Assembly (NCBI RefSeq): GCF_014529705.1 | Contig: NZ_JAANIH010000026.1 | Location: 49,245 to 113,244 of the forward strand | From: Bradyrhizobium campsiandrae | Lineage (GTDB): Bacteria > Pseudomonadota > Alphaproteobacteria > Rhizobiales > Xanthobacteraceae | Reading direction: 5' to 3' | DNA length: 64,000 nt | Part shown: positions 1 through 8,779 of the stretch, one piece after another | How the letters are laid out: each line of letters opens with the position of its first letter | Numbering within the stretch: position 1 is the first letter of the stretch | The notes under the pieces: model-generated | Databases searched by the model: none | Told to the model about the DNA's origin: nothing | What the model saw: the letters and a program-made list of their open reading frames with translations, nothing else | Position numbers and translations under genes: made by a program

Positions 1-203
1 CTCTGCGCGGCAAGCAATGCGGAGAAAATTGGCCAAGCGAACTTGCGCATCAATCACAACCGCAAAAACTTCAATCAAAAAGCGAAAATCTACCCGGCAA
101 CCTTAGTACGGTTCCTTGTGACAAAAGCGGCACACCTTGAAATATTCGGACTGCATATTCCGGCAGACGACGGCACCAATTACGCGCAATTTGGCGCTTT
201 TAG

Positions 204-1598
204 CTAAATCCGGCCAACGACTTGCGTCAGCCGCGACACCTTGCTGCGAGCATCGAGCGCAGCTTCAACTTTCGCGTCCAGGCCGTAGATGTCAGGCAGC
301 AGAACGAGGGAGCCGTCGGAGTCCACATAGGCCGTTTGATAGGTCAGATGAACGGGAATCGGTTTGGGAAACCTGAACTCGATCTCGTTCGGGCCAAACA
401 GGGAAAACAGGCGTTCAGGCGGATACTGCTCGCCGGGATATGCGCTCGCGAGCAGGAAGCCCGCATAATAGATCGCATTCTCGACGCGGACACAGCCGTG
501 GCTGTAGGCGCGTGCGTCCTGATCAAAAAGGCGCCGGTCGGGCGTGTCGTGCTGATAGACGAGAAACTTGTTTGGAAAATTGAAACGCACGCGGCCTTCG
601 GCGTTCCCGTCACCGGGGGCTTGATAAAGGCGCAACGTTCCGTCCACTCGCCGCTCTGTCTTCAGTCCCAGCCGGTCCAGCAGATCCGGATCCTGCTTCA
701 ATCTCGGCAGGATCTCACGTTCCACCATCTGGTCCGGCATATTCCAGATCGGATTGAGTGTGAGCGACGTCATCGAAGCGCTGAGCAGCGGCGTCGGAAG
801 CGCGCGCTCACCGACGACTGTTCGTCCGATGAATTTCACCACGCCCTCTTGGGTGAACGTCAACCGGTATCGAGGAATATTGACGACGACGTTGGTTGCG
901 CCGAGGTCGCGAGGGTACCAGCGCCATCGCTCCATGTTGTCGATGACGGTTCGCATCTTGCCCGAGCGTGAGGCGAGATCGTTCGCGCCAGCCGGGCTCG
1001 CACGCAGCTCAGCCAGCTTTGCCCTCAGAGCGCGGTATTCGACGGAGGGCGGCGCCAGCAAATTCAGCGCGCTGTCGACGTCGGTCATGCCGGCGAGTTC
1101 ATCGAGCAATTTGCGCGCGTCGAAGCGCGGGCGCTCGAATTGGATCATGCGCTCGAAATCGCCGCCGGATATTCTCCCGAATTGCACATCTCGCGCATAG
1201 CGCAAGATCGCGGCGGTCAATTCGAGCTCCGAACGTGCCAGCGCGCCGTCGGAGATAAACGACAAGGGCGCGGTCTGGTAATCACCGGGATCAAGCCCTT
1301 CCAAACCCACTTGCGCCAGGAACTGGATGGCCGACGAACCGCGCGCGTGCAGCTTTCCATCGTCGATCCAGACAGGCGTGTAGTGCCGCGACCGATAGAA
1401 ACCGAGAACCGCGGCGCGCTCAGACCATCTGGGAAGGAGCCGATCGGCTATTCGAGCATTCAGGAGAAGCTTCAGTTTGAGAGGAACGCTCCGACTCTGT
1501 TCAGGCAGGGGCGTCGGCAAATAGACTCGCCAACCCGCCAGCGCCGCCATCAAGAGAGCGACGACTCCCAGAGAGACGCTTGCGCGGCGACCGAGCAT
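204..1598 (-). CDS. L,D-transpeptidase, YcbB-like
   Basis: A 464-residue envelope protein that should form or remodel 3-3 cross-links in peptidoglycan. An N-terminal hydrophobic stretch (about residues 8-24, after MLGRRAS) looks like a signal anchor, placing the enzyme in the periplasm. The middle has the poorly conserved scaffold and peptidoglycan-binding-like region of YcbB proteins. The catalytic YkuD-type motif SHGCVRVEN lies near the C-terminus, with the nucleophile at about Cys369 and the paired His two residues before it. Length fits the YcbB class rather than short ErfK types. The gene stands alone, with a ThDP-enzyme gene upstream on the same strand after about 120 bp. The class is clear; the exact substrate is not. 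Confidence 0.88.
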   Translation of the reverse strand: MLGRRASVSLGVVALLMAALAGWRVYLPTPLPEQSRSVPLKLKLLLNARIADRLLPRWSERAAVLGFYRSRHYTPVWIDDGKLHARGSSAIQFLAQVGLEGLDPGDYQTAPLSFISDGALARSELELTAAILRYARDVQFGRISGGDFERMIQFERPRFDARKLLDELAGMTDVDSALNLLAPPSVEYRALRAKLAELRASPAGANDLASRSGKMRTVIDNMERWRWYPRDLGATNVVVNIPRYRLTFTQEGVVKFIGRTVVGERALPTPLLSASMTSLTLNPIWNMPDQMVEREILPRLKQDPDLLDRLGLKTERRVDGTLRLYQAPGDGNAEGRVRFNFPNKFLVYQHDTPDRRLFDQDARAYSHGCVRVENAIYYAGFLLASAYPGEQYPPERLFSLFGPNEIEFRFPKPIPVHLTYQTAYVDSDGSLVLLPDIYGLDAKVEAALDARSKVSRLTQVVGRI

Positions 1599-1721
1599 CT
1601 TGGCAATTTACTCCAGCAATCGTGTCCGTTCCGATGTTGGCCTGCGCTGAAATCCGATTGAAGCTGGCCACCGGACATCCAGACGGCCAAGGCTCGATCA
1701 TGGCCTGCAGATTATTCCACC

Positions 1722-3383
1722 CTACACCCTCCCGTCCACCATCACTTCGATCAGCTTGGTGCCCGGCCTATTGAACGCTGACGTCAGCGTCGCCTTCAGC
1801 TCCCTGGGATCGCTGACCTTGATCGCCTCGCAGCCCAGCGCCTTTGCAAACCCGGCGAAATCCACGGGGGGATCGACAAAATCCATGCCGACGTAATTGT
1901 CATCGCCATGGAAGGCGAGCAGGCGCTGCTTGATGATGCGGTAGCCACCGTTGTTGGCGATGACGACGTTGAGCGGCAGCTTGTGGTGGGCCGCAGTCCA
2001 CAGCGACTGGATCGAATACATCGCGCTGCCGTCGCCGGAGAAGCACACGACGGGGCGATCCGGATTGGCGAGGCTGACGCCGACCGACGCCGGCAGGCCC
2101 CAACCGATGCCGCCCGAAGCAAGGCCGTGATAGCCGTAGCGGTCGCGGTGCGGACGCAGGTTCGTGATCTGACGGCTGGAGGTGAGGCCTTCATCGACGA
2201 GAATGGCGTTGTCCGGCATCGCCTCGACCATTTGCAAGACGAGATAGTCGGGATCGATTGGCGCACGTTCAGCGCTCTTGCCGATCTGCTCGACCAGAGC
2301 TGCGCGTCGCGCGGTCCAGTTCTTCGGTGCGAGTTCGGCGAGACGCTGTTTTGCACGCTGCGCCAAAGCTGCGCCGCCCATGTCCTTCAGTACCGGTATC
2401 AACGCGCGCAGCGTTTCCCTGACGTCCGCCTTGAGCGCGATCTCCACGCCAGAATTCTTGGCGATCTCCCAATCGACCAGGCCGACCTGCAGAACAGGCA
2501 ATCCATCCGGCAGCGGGTCGATCTCGCTATAGACCGACATCCGCACGGGATCGCCGCCGAGCGCGATGAGAAGATCGTAGGGCGCCAGCGTATCGCGGGC
2601 AAGCTTCTGCACGCGGGCCAGCGTGCCGACGAAGCTCGGGCTCTCGGACAGGAAGTGCGAGCCATAGGCCGTCGAGGATTGATAGGCAGCAGCGCCGAGC
2701 AATTCGGCCAATTCGGCGGCTTCCTTCAGCGCGTCGCTCTTGACCACCTCGTCCATGGTCACGATCACGGGGCGTTCGGCCTTGAGCAGGCGCGCGGCGA
2801 ACGCCTTCAGCGCCTCGTCCGATGGTCTTGCGCGCGCGTCGATGCGGGTAGAGCGGCCAAGATCGATGCCGGCCTCGCTGTTGAGGATGTCGCCCGGCAG
2901 CGAGATGAACACCGGCCCGGTCGGCGGCGTCGTCGCGACCTTGGCGGCGCGACGCACGATGCGCGGCAAATCCTCCAGCCGTGTCACCTCGACCGCCCAT
3001 TTCACCAGCGGTTCGGCCATGCGCACCAGCGGGCCATACAGCACCGGCTCCATCAGGCCGTGGCCCTGCTCCTGCTGGCCCGCAGTCAAGATCATCGGCG
3101 TGCCCGTGAATTGGGCGTTGTAGAGCGAGCCCATGGCGTTGCCGAGGCCTGGCGCGACATGGACGTTGCAGGCCACGAGCTTGCCGGAGGCGCGGCTGTA
3201 GCCGTCGGCAATCGCGACCACCAGGCTCTCCTGCATCGCCATCACATAGGTGAGGTCGGGATGGTCCTTCAGCGCATGCATGATCGGCAGCTCGGTGGTC
3301 CCGGGGTTGCCGAACAGATGCGTGATGCCCTCGTCCTTGAGCAACGCGAGAAAGGCGGAACGGCCAGTGATCTTGTTCTTCAT
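1722..3383 (-). CDS. ThDP-dependent enzyme, benzoylformate decarboxylase/acetolactate synthase-like
   Basis: A 553-residue thiamine-diphosphate enzyme with the usual three domains: N-terminal Pyr domain with the activating glutamate (MQES, Glu52), central domain, and C-terminal PP domain with the GDGS...NN cofactor motif. The N-terminus (NPGTTELP, NVHVAPGLGNAMG) resembles benzoylformate decarboxylase, including one of its two active-site histidines. The second histidine, in the VFRYHQY segment of the Pseudomonas enzyme, is replaced here (PVRMSVY), and the NPGS serine is Thr. It may therefore act on another 2-keto acid. The start follows a GGAGG-like site (reverse of cttcctccgg). No mandelate operon surrounds it. 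Confidence 0.8.
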   Translation of the reverse strand: MKNKITGRSAFLALLKDEGITHLFGNPGTTELPIMHALKDHPDLTYVMAMQESLVVAIADGYSRASGKLVACNVHVAPGLGNAMGSLYNAQFTGTPMILTAGQQEQGHGLMEPVLYGPLVRMAEPLVKWAVEVTRLEDLPRIVRRAAKVATTPPTGPVFISLPGDILNSEAGIDLGRSTRIDARARPSDEALKAFAARLLKAERPVIVTMDEVVKSDALKEAAELAELLGAAAYQSSTAYGSHFLSESPSFVGTLARVQKLARDTLAPYDLLIALGGDPVRMSVYSEIDPLPDGLPVLQVGLVDWEIAKNSGVEIALKADVRETLRALIPVLKDMGGAALAQRAKQRLAELAPKNWTARRAALVEQIGKSAERAPIDPDYLVLQMVEAMPDNAILVDEGLTSSRQITNLRPHRDRYGYHGLASGGIGWGLPASVGVSLANPDRPVVCFSGDGSAMYSIQSLWTAAHHKLPLNVVIANNGGYRIIKQRLLAFHGDDNYVGMDFVDPPVDFAGFAKALGCEAIKVSDPRELKATLTSAFNRPGTKLIEVMVDGRV

Positions 3384-3491
3384 GCTTCCTCCGGGAGCGG
3401 ACGTTGCCGCATGGCTGAAAGCATGATGGCCGAAATCTTAGGGCATGCGCAAGGAAGCGCGGTCATGGCTGCCTTGCGTGCGCGAGACGCG

Positions 3492-3995
3492 CTACATCTC
3501 CTCGCGCCCCAGCTCGAACGGATCCTCGCCGCCGGCCCGCTTCTTCTTTTTCGAGCGCTGCCAGACCACGCCGGGAAAACCCTTCAGCGGCACCAGCGGC
3601 TCACCGGTATAGGCCCATTCCTGCAGCTCCTCGATGGCGATGTGGTAGAGCGGCTGGCGGCCGGTGCGCTCCCTGAACAGCGCGCGGGGAATGTTGACCA
3701 TGTGCGGCCCGCGCGGGCGCTCATAGGCGATCGGGGTGCCACAATGCGAGCAGAAGCTGCGCGCGGTCCTGGTCGCCTTGTCCTCGTAGCGGGTCAGCGC
3801 GGTCTTGCCCGACGTGATACGAAAACGCTTCTTCCAGCTGCCGACATAGGTGGCGTAGGCCGCACCATGGGCGCGGCGGCTGGCGGCGGAATGGTCGTGC
3901 CAGGCCCAGCGCGCGGGAACGTCGATCTCGAAGGTGACCTTGCCGCAGAGGCACTGGCCGGTGGCTATACCTGCGGCGACTGCGGCTTTGGCCAT
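3492..3995 (-). CDS. GFA/CENP-V-fold protein, divergent
   Basis: A 167-residue protein of the glutathione-dependent formaldehyde-activating (Mss4-like) fold. The first metal motif (QCLCGKVTF) and the last (FCSHCGTPI) are present. The middle motif, normally CHCxxCR, is missing: the aligned stretch reads WHDHSAASRRAHG, with histidines but no cysteines. The C-terminal third is rich in Lys/Arg (RSKKKKRAGG). A GGAGAG ribosome site sits 7 bases before the start. The fold call is good. Activity on S-hydroxymethylglutathione is doubtful because most GFA proteins are not confirmed enzymes and a ligand set is missing. Confidence 0.72.
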   Translation of the reverse strand: MAKAAVAAGIATGQCLCGKVTFEIDVPARWAWHDHSAASRRAHGAAYATYVGSWKKRFRITSGKTALTRYEDKATRTARSFCSHCGTPIAYERPRGPHMVNIPRALFRERTGRQPLYHIAIEELQEWAYTGEPLVPLKGFPGVVWQRSKKKKRAGGEDPFELGREEM

Positions 3996-4008
3996 CGTTT
4001 CTCTCCGT

Positions 4009-4125
4009 CGTCATTGCGAGGAGCTCGCGACAAAATTGCGGAGCAATTTTGCGCTGATGCGACGAAGCAATCCAGGCTGCCTCTGCGGAAAGATCCTGGA
4101 TTGCTTCGCTGCGCTCGCAATGACG
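4009..4125. repeat. Interspersed palindromic repeat, copy 1 (CGTCATTGCGAG family)
   Basis: Outer arms CGTCATTGCGAG and CTCGCAATGACG pair perfectly over 12 bases. Inner arms GAAGCAATCCAGG and CCTGGATTGCTTC pair perfectly, and CAAAATTGC-GGA-GCAATTTTG forms an extra small hairpin. Related copies lie at 52007-52093 and 60781-60866. All three sit between genes, as expected for a REP/MITE-like family. Confidence 0.85.
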
Positions 4126-4180
4126 GAATTTGTGGTGCAGTCGGAGCAACACAATAGCTCCGGATGACTACGACGAACGC

Positions 4181-5308
4181 CTACGCCGGCGTCAGCTCGT
4201 CATAGACAGGATAGTCCGTATACCCCTTTTCCTCGCCGCCATAGAACGTGGCGCGGTTGTAGGGGGTGACCGGGTAGTCGTGTTCCAGGCGCCGCGGCAG
4301 ATCGGGATTGGAGATGAAGATGCGGCCGAAGGCGATGATGTCGGCGTGTCCCTCGGCGATTGCGGCATTCGCCGTCTCGCCGGTGAAGCCACCGGCGGTC
4401 ATCAGCACGCCGCTGTAGTGCGGGCGGAACAGCACCATGGCCGAGGGCACGTTGTCCCAATGAACATCGGCACGGCCGGCGCCGCTGGAGCGCGGCTCGA
4501 TGAGATGCAGATAGGCAAGTCCGAGCTTGTCGAGCGCCTTCACCACGTGGGTGTAGAGCGGCATCGGATCGGGCTCGGCGGAATCATTGGCGATGCCGTG
4601 CGGCGACAGCCGCACGCCGACGCGGCTCGCGCCCCAGACGTCGATCGCAGCCTGGGTCACTTCGAGCAGCAGCCGCGTACGGTTCTCGATCGAGCCGCCA
4701 TATTGATCGGTGCGCCGGTTGCTGCGCGACTGCAGGAATTGCTCGAGCAGATAGCCGTTGGCGCCGTGAATCTCGACGCCGTCGAAACCGGCCACGAGCG
4801 CGTTCTTCGCTCCTTGCCGGAACGCCTCGACGATCCCCTTGACCTCGTCGGTCTCCAGCGCGCGCGGCGTCTCGTAATCAGCGATCTTGCCGTCGGCCGT
4901 CATCGCCTTCATGCCTTCGGCCCGGATCGGGATTGCCGACGCCGAGACCGGCAGCTCACCGCCATGGAAGGAGGAATGCGAGACCCGGCCGACATGCCAG
5001 AGCTGGAGGAAGATGATGCCGCCCTTGGCGTGCACGGCATCCGTCACCTTGCGCCAGCCCGCGACCTGCGCATCCGTATAGATGCCCGGCGTTGCCGGAT
5101 TGCCGCGCCCCTGCGAGAGCACGGGCGATGCTTCTGCGATGATCAAGCCGCCCTTCGTCGCGCGCTGGCCGTAATATTCGGCATTGAGCGGCCGCGGTGC
5201 AAAGCTCTCGCGCTCGGCCCGCATCCGTGTCAATGGCGCCATCGCCACGCGATGTGCGAGCTTGTACGGACCGACCTGCAACGGTTGAAACAACGCCGGA
5301 AATTTCAT
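4181..5308 (-). CDS. Alkene reductase, Old Yellow Enzyme family (copy 1)
   Basis: A 375-residue FMN-dependent NAD(P)H oxidoreductase that should reduce activated C=C bonds. It has the TIM-barrel OYE signature: PLTRMRAE near the N-terminus, LQLWHVGR, the substrate-binding HGANGYLLEQFL, the YGGSIENR segment and a C-terminal FMN phosphate-binding GGFTGE...FGRIFISNPD. I chose the ATG that gives MKFPALFQPL. An upstream in-frame start would add 43 residues unlike the family. A second paralog lies at 37059-38126. An aldo/keto reductase gene lies upstream on the same strand after 125 bp, so co-transcription is possible but unproven. Confidence 0.93.
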   Translation of the reverse strand: MKFPALFQPLQVGPYKLAHRVAMAPLTRMRAERESFAPRPLNAEYYGQRATKGGLIIAEASPVLSQGRGNPATPGIYTDAQVAGWRKVTDAVHAKGGIIFLQLWHVGRVSHSSFHGGELPVSASAIPIRAEGMKAMTADGKIADYETPRALETDEVKGIVEAFRQGAKNALVAGFDGVEIHGANGYLLEQFLQSRSNRRTDQYGGSIENRTRLLLEVTQAAIDVWGASRVGVRLSPHGIANDSAEPDPMPLYTHVVKALDKLGLAYLHLIEPRSSGAGRADVHWDNVPSAMVLFRPHYSGVLMTAGGFTGETANAAIAEGHADIIAFGRIFISNPDLPRRLEHDYPVTPYNRATFYGGEEKGYTDYPVYDELTPA

Positions 5309-5433
5309 GACTGCCCCGGAATGAACGATAAGAGGATGAAGACCATAAGATAGCTGGCGGCGCCCGTGAAGCTCCAGCTGTTGCCTGGCGTCCGAGCGGA
5401 AAGGGGGGATGCGGTGGTTCCTCTGCGGTCGGA

Positions 5434-6468
5434 TCACACCGGCGCCGGGTTCAAGCGGGCAAAACCCTGCTGAATGCGATAGGGGTAATAGGGATAGCTC
5501 GGCATCACGGCACTGGCCTCGTCCAGACGCTTGATTTGGGCAGGGCTGAGCGACCAGCCGACGGCCCCGAGATTGTCGCGCAACTGCGCTTCGTCACGCG
5601 CGCCGATGATCACCGACGACACACTGGGGCGGGCGAGCAGCCAGGCAATCGCGATCTGCGGCACGGTGCGGCCGGTCTCCTCGGCGATCGCGTCGAGCAC
5701 ATCGACGATTGCGTAGAGACGCTGCTCGTCCACCGGCGGTCCGAACTGCGCGGTCTCGTGCAGGCGGCTGGTCGCCGGCAATGGTTGGTCGCGCCGGATC
5801 CTTCCGGTGAGACGGCCCCAGCCGAGCGGACTCCAGACCAGCGCACCGACACCCTGGTCGAGCCCGAGCGGCATCAGCTCCCACTCATAGTCGCGGCCGA
5901 CCAGGGAATAGTAGACCTGGTGCGCGGCGTAGCGCGGCCAGCCGTGCCGGTCGGCCACCGCGAGCGACTTCATCAATTGCCAGCCCGAGAAATTGGAGAC
6001 GCCGACATAGCGGAGCTTGCCCGCGCGCACGAGCGTATCAAGCGTCGACAGCACCTCCTCGATCGGCGTGAAGGCGTCAAAGGCATGAAGCTGAAGCAGA
6101 TCGATGCAATCGGTCCCGAGCCGGACCAAGGCGGCATCCACCGCACTCAGCAGGCGGTGGCGGGACGAGCCGGCATCGAGCGGACCGTCGCCCATCGGCA
6201 GACTCATCTTGGTCGAGATCAGCACCTTGTCGCGGCGGCCTTTGATGGCCGCCCCCAGAATCTGCTCCGAGGCGCCATTCGAATAGACGTCGGCGCTGTC
6301 GAACAGGTTGACGCCGGCATCGAGGCAGATGTCGACGAGCCTTCGCGCGTCCTCGATTCCGCTGCGGCCCCAGGCCGAGAACAACGGCCCCTGGCCGCCG
6401 AACGTTCCGGTGCCGAAGCTGAGGACGGGGACCTTCAGACCCGAAGCGCCGAGCTTGCGATATTCCAT
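5434..6468 (-). CDS. Aldo/keto reductase
   Basis: A 344-residue NADPH-dependent reductase with a TIM barrel. The catalytic tetrad is visible: Asp and Tyr in NLFDSADVYSNG, Lys in LISTKMS and His in LLQLHAF. The C-terminal cofactor site (PSVSSVIIGAR) is also present. I chose the start giving MEYRKLGASG because it matches the family N-terminus and follows AGGAAAGGAA; a longer frame would add 34 residues. The upstream MFS gene ends 25 bp away on the same strand, so the two are probably one transcript. The divergent LysR regulator at 7782 may control both. Confidence 0.92.
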   Translation of the reverse strand: MEYRKLGASGLKVPVLSFGTGTFGGQGPLFSAWGRSGIEDARRLVDICLDAGVNLFDSADVYSNGASEQILGAAIKGRRDKVLISTKMSLPMGDGPLDAGSSRHRLLSAVDAALVRLGTDCIDLLQLHAFDAFTPIEEVLSTLDTLVRAGKLRYVGVSNFSGWQLMKSLAVADRHGWPRYAAHQVYYSLVGRDYEWELMPLGLDQGVGALVWSPLGWGRLTGRIRRDQPLPATSRLHETAQFGPPVDEQRLYAIVDVLDAIAEETGRTVPQIAIAWLLARPSVSSVIIGARDEAQLRDNLGAVGWSLSPAQIKRLDEASAVMPSYPYYPYRIQQGFARLNPAPV

Positions 6469-6493
6469 GGTCGAATTCCTTTCCTGATGCGTC

Positions 6494-7675
6494 TCATTCC
6501 GCAGGGCAGGCTGCGTCCTCAACCGGCGCGCCATCCAGACGAACACTCCACAGCGCCAGCACGAGGCCAAGCGCGGTGATGCCCGCGGCGACCAGCGGCA
6601 GCATGGACAGGCCGAGCCCGCGGTCGATGGTCATGCCCCCGGCCCAGGCGCCGAGCGCGTTACCGAGATTGAACGCCGCAATGTTGAGGCTCGAAGCGAG
6701 GGTGCGGCCCGCAGAGCCGGCGGCTTCGAGCACGCGAAGCTGCAGCGGCGCCACGGTCGCAAAGGCTGCGATACCGAGCAGGAAGATCAGCGCGATCGCA
6801 AGGCCCTTGACGGACAGCACAGTCGCCAACCCGACCAGAACGAGGGCGAGTGCGCCGAGCGTGCCGACCAAGGCGCGCGCGAGCCCGCGATCGGCAAGCC
6901 GACCGCCCGCGATGTTGCCGATCGACAGGCCGACGCCGAACACCAGGAGGATGGGCGAGACCGCGGCGTCGGAGAAGCCGGTGAGGCGCGTCAGGATCGG
7001 CTGGATATAGGTGAAGACGACGAACAGTCCGGCAAAGCCGAACACGGTCATCGCGAGGCCGAGGATGACCTGCGGGCGAGCGAGCACCGCGAGCTCGTCG
7101 TTGAGCGAGGCCGGTTTGTCGTCGGCGCCGACGTGCCCCGGGACCAGCACGGCCACCACCGCGAAGGCGACGAAGCCGATTGCGGTCACGGCCCAGAACG
7201 CCGCGCGCCAGCCAAGCATCAGGCCGAACCAGGCACCGAAAGGCACGCCGAGCAGCGTTGCGACCGTCAAGCCGATGAACATCGTGGCGATCGCGGAGGC
7301 GCGCTTGTCCTCGGCCACGAGGCTCGTTGCCACCACCGATCCCACACCGAAGAACGTGCCGTGGGCGAGCGAGGTGAGGACGCGCGCGGCCATCAGCAGC
7401 GCGTAGTTCGGGGCCAGCGCGCAGGCCGCGTTGCCAAGCGTGAAGATCGCCATCAGCGCGAGCAGCACCGCCTTGCGCGGCATCCGCCGCGTCGCCAGCG
7501 TCAGGATCGGCGCGCCCACGAACACGCCGAGCGCATAGCCGGAAATCAACAGTCCCGCGGCCGGAACGGAGACGTGCATGTCGGCCGCCACCTGCAGCAG
7601 CAGGCCCATGATGATGAATTCGGTGGTGCCGATGCCGAAGGCACCAGCGGCGAGAGCGAGAACGGCGGGAGGCAT
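6494..7675 (-). CDS. MFS transporter, DHA1 family
   Basis: A 393-residue integral membrane protein with about 12 hydrophobic segments, typical of small drug or sugar efflux permeases (AraJ/YdhP-like). The N-terminal helix contains GTTEFIIMGLL, characteristic of this subgroup, and motif A appears in modified form between helices 2 and 3 (LATRRMPRKAVL). Likely a proton-driven exporter in the inner membrane. It lies head-to-head with a LysR gene and 25 bp before an aldo/keto reductase, the usual arrangement for a LysR-controlled efflux/detoxification pair. The substrate cannot be read from sequence. Confidence 0.9.
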   Translation of the reverse strand: MPPAVLALAAGAFGIGTTEFIIMGLLLQVAADMHVSVPAAGLLISGYALGVFVGAPILTLATRRMPRKAVLLALMAIFTLGNAACALAPNYALLMAARVLTSLAHGTFFGVGSVVATSLVAEDKRASAIATMFIGLTVATLLGVPFGAWFGLMLGWRAAFWAVTAIGFVAFAVVAVLVPGHVGADDKPASLNDELAVLARPQVILGLAMTVFGFAGLFVVFTYIQPILTRLTGFSDAAVSPILLVFGVGLSIGNIAGGRLADRGLARALVGTLGALALVLVGLATVLSVKGLAIALIFLLGIAAFATVAPLQLRVLEAAGSAGRTLASSLNIAAFNLGNALGAWAGGMTIDRGLGLSMLPLVAAGITALGLVLALWSVRLDGAPVEDAACPAE

Positions 7676-7737
7676 GCAAGGCTCCGGTCAAGACGAACAT
7701 GATCGAGAACGGGGACATAGCCGCGTCGGCGCGAAAC

Positions 7738-7756
7738 GATTAGAATGTCCTCAATC
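7738..7756. promoter_or_regulatory. Predicted LysR-type box (GATT-N11-AATC)
   Basis: Between the divergent MFS (start 7675) and LysR (start 7782) genes, GATT and its reverse complement AATC are separated by 11 bases, giving the T-N11-A pattern of LysR recognition boxes. It sits 26 bp before the LysR start, where autorepression would be expected. Prediction only. Confidence 0.5.
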
Positions 7757-7781
7757 CAATCATTTGTGACCCGAATTCAAC

Positions 7782-8741
7782 ATGGCCCGCATCGACACCA
7801 ACCGCTCCGCCGAGATGGAGGTCTTCATCCGCGTCGTCGACCTCGGCGGCTTCACCCCGGCGGCGAGGCGGCTCCGTCTGACACCCTCGGGCGTGAGCAA
7901 GCTGATCTCGCGTCTGGAAGCCCGGCTCGGCACGCGGCTCGTCAACCGCACCACGCGCAAGCTCCAGCTCACCGAGGAAGGCCAGGCCTTCTATCAGCGC
8001 GCGGTGCGCATCCTTGCCGAGATCGAGGAGGCCGAGCGCGAGGCGGCGTCCGGCACGGCGCCGCGCGGCCGCCTGACCGTCAACAGCAACATTCCCTTCG
8101 GCATGCTTCATGTCATGCCGCTGATTCCACGCTTCCTCGCCGCGCATCCCGAAGTCACGCTCGACCTCGTGCTCACCGACACCGTGATCGACCTGATGGA
8201 AGAGCGCGCCGACGTCGCCATTCGCGTCGGCCCGCTACGGGCCTCGCGCCTCATCGCGCGCAAGCTCGGCACGAGCCGGATGGTGGTGGTGGCGGCACCG
8301 GACTATCTCGATCGCTTCGGCGTACCGAAGACACCGGCCGATCTCGCCGACCATCGCGGCATCGGCTGGACCTTTCCGCGCAGCATCCGTGGCTGGCCTT
8401 TCCGCCGCGGCGATCGCAGCGAAGAGGCGCTACCACCGCCAGCGGCGCGCGCCAGCGACGGCGAAGCGGCCCGCAATCTCGCGCTCGGCGGGGTCGGGCT
8501 CGCGCGGCTGGCGCTCTTTCATATCGGTCCGGATATCGAGGCCGGGCGCCTGATCCCGGTGCTGCAGGGCTACAATCCGGGCGACCGCGAGGATATCCAC
8601 GCAGTCTATGTCGGCCACAGTGGACCGCTGCCGGCGCGCGTCCGCACCTTCATCGATTTTCTGGCCCAGCATGTCAGCGTCGGAGACCCCGCGCTCAAGC
8701 GCACAGCCGACGGGAAATGGAAGGTGCAGAGAGGTAGCTGA
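7782..8741 (+). CDS. LysR family transcriptional regulator
   Basis: A 319-residue regulator. Residues about 8-67 form the winged helix-turn-helix (FIRVVDLGGFTPAARRL...SGVSKLISRLEARLG), followed by a linker helix and a periplasmic-binding-like effector domain beginning near GRLTVNSN. The subgroup resembles AaeR/DsdC-like regulators often found next to efflux or oxidoreductase genes. It is divergent from the MFS/aldo-keto reductase pair, its likely target. The effector is unknown. Confidence 0.92.
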   Translation: MARIDTNRSAEMEVFIRVVDLGGFTPAARRLRLTPSGVSKLISRLEARLGTRLVNRTTRKLQLTEEGQAFYQRAVRILAEIEEAEREAASGTAPRGRLTVNSNIPFGMLHVMPLIPRFLAAHPEVTLDLVLTDTVIDLMEERADVAIRVGPLRASRLIARKLGTSRMVVVAAPDYLDRFGVPKTPADLADHRGIGWTFPRSIRGWPFRRGDRSEEALPPPAARASDGEAARNLALGGVGLARLALFHIGPDIEAGRLIPVLQGYNPGDREDIHAVYVGHSGPLPARVRTFIDFLAQHVSVGDPALKRTADGKWKVQRGS

Positions 8742-8779
8742 CCGCGGGACTGCCGCTTCGCACTCTTTCGGATCATTCT

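Noticed and set aside
137..376. Small plus-strand frame at the left edge
   Set aside because: Overlaps the conserved C-terminus of the L,D-transpeptidase; no ribosome site and no similarity. Positions 1-203 contain nothing I can call.
1908..4157. 749-codon plus-strand frame across the ThDP enzyme and GFA genes
   Set aside because: Spans two real genes on the other strand and an intergenic repeat; low-complexity composition.
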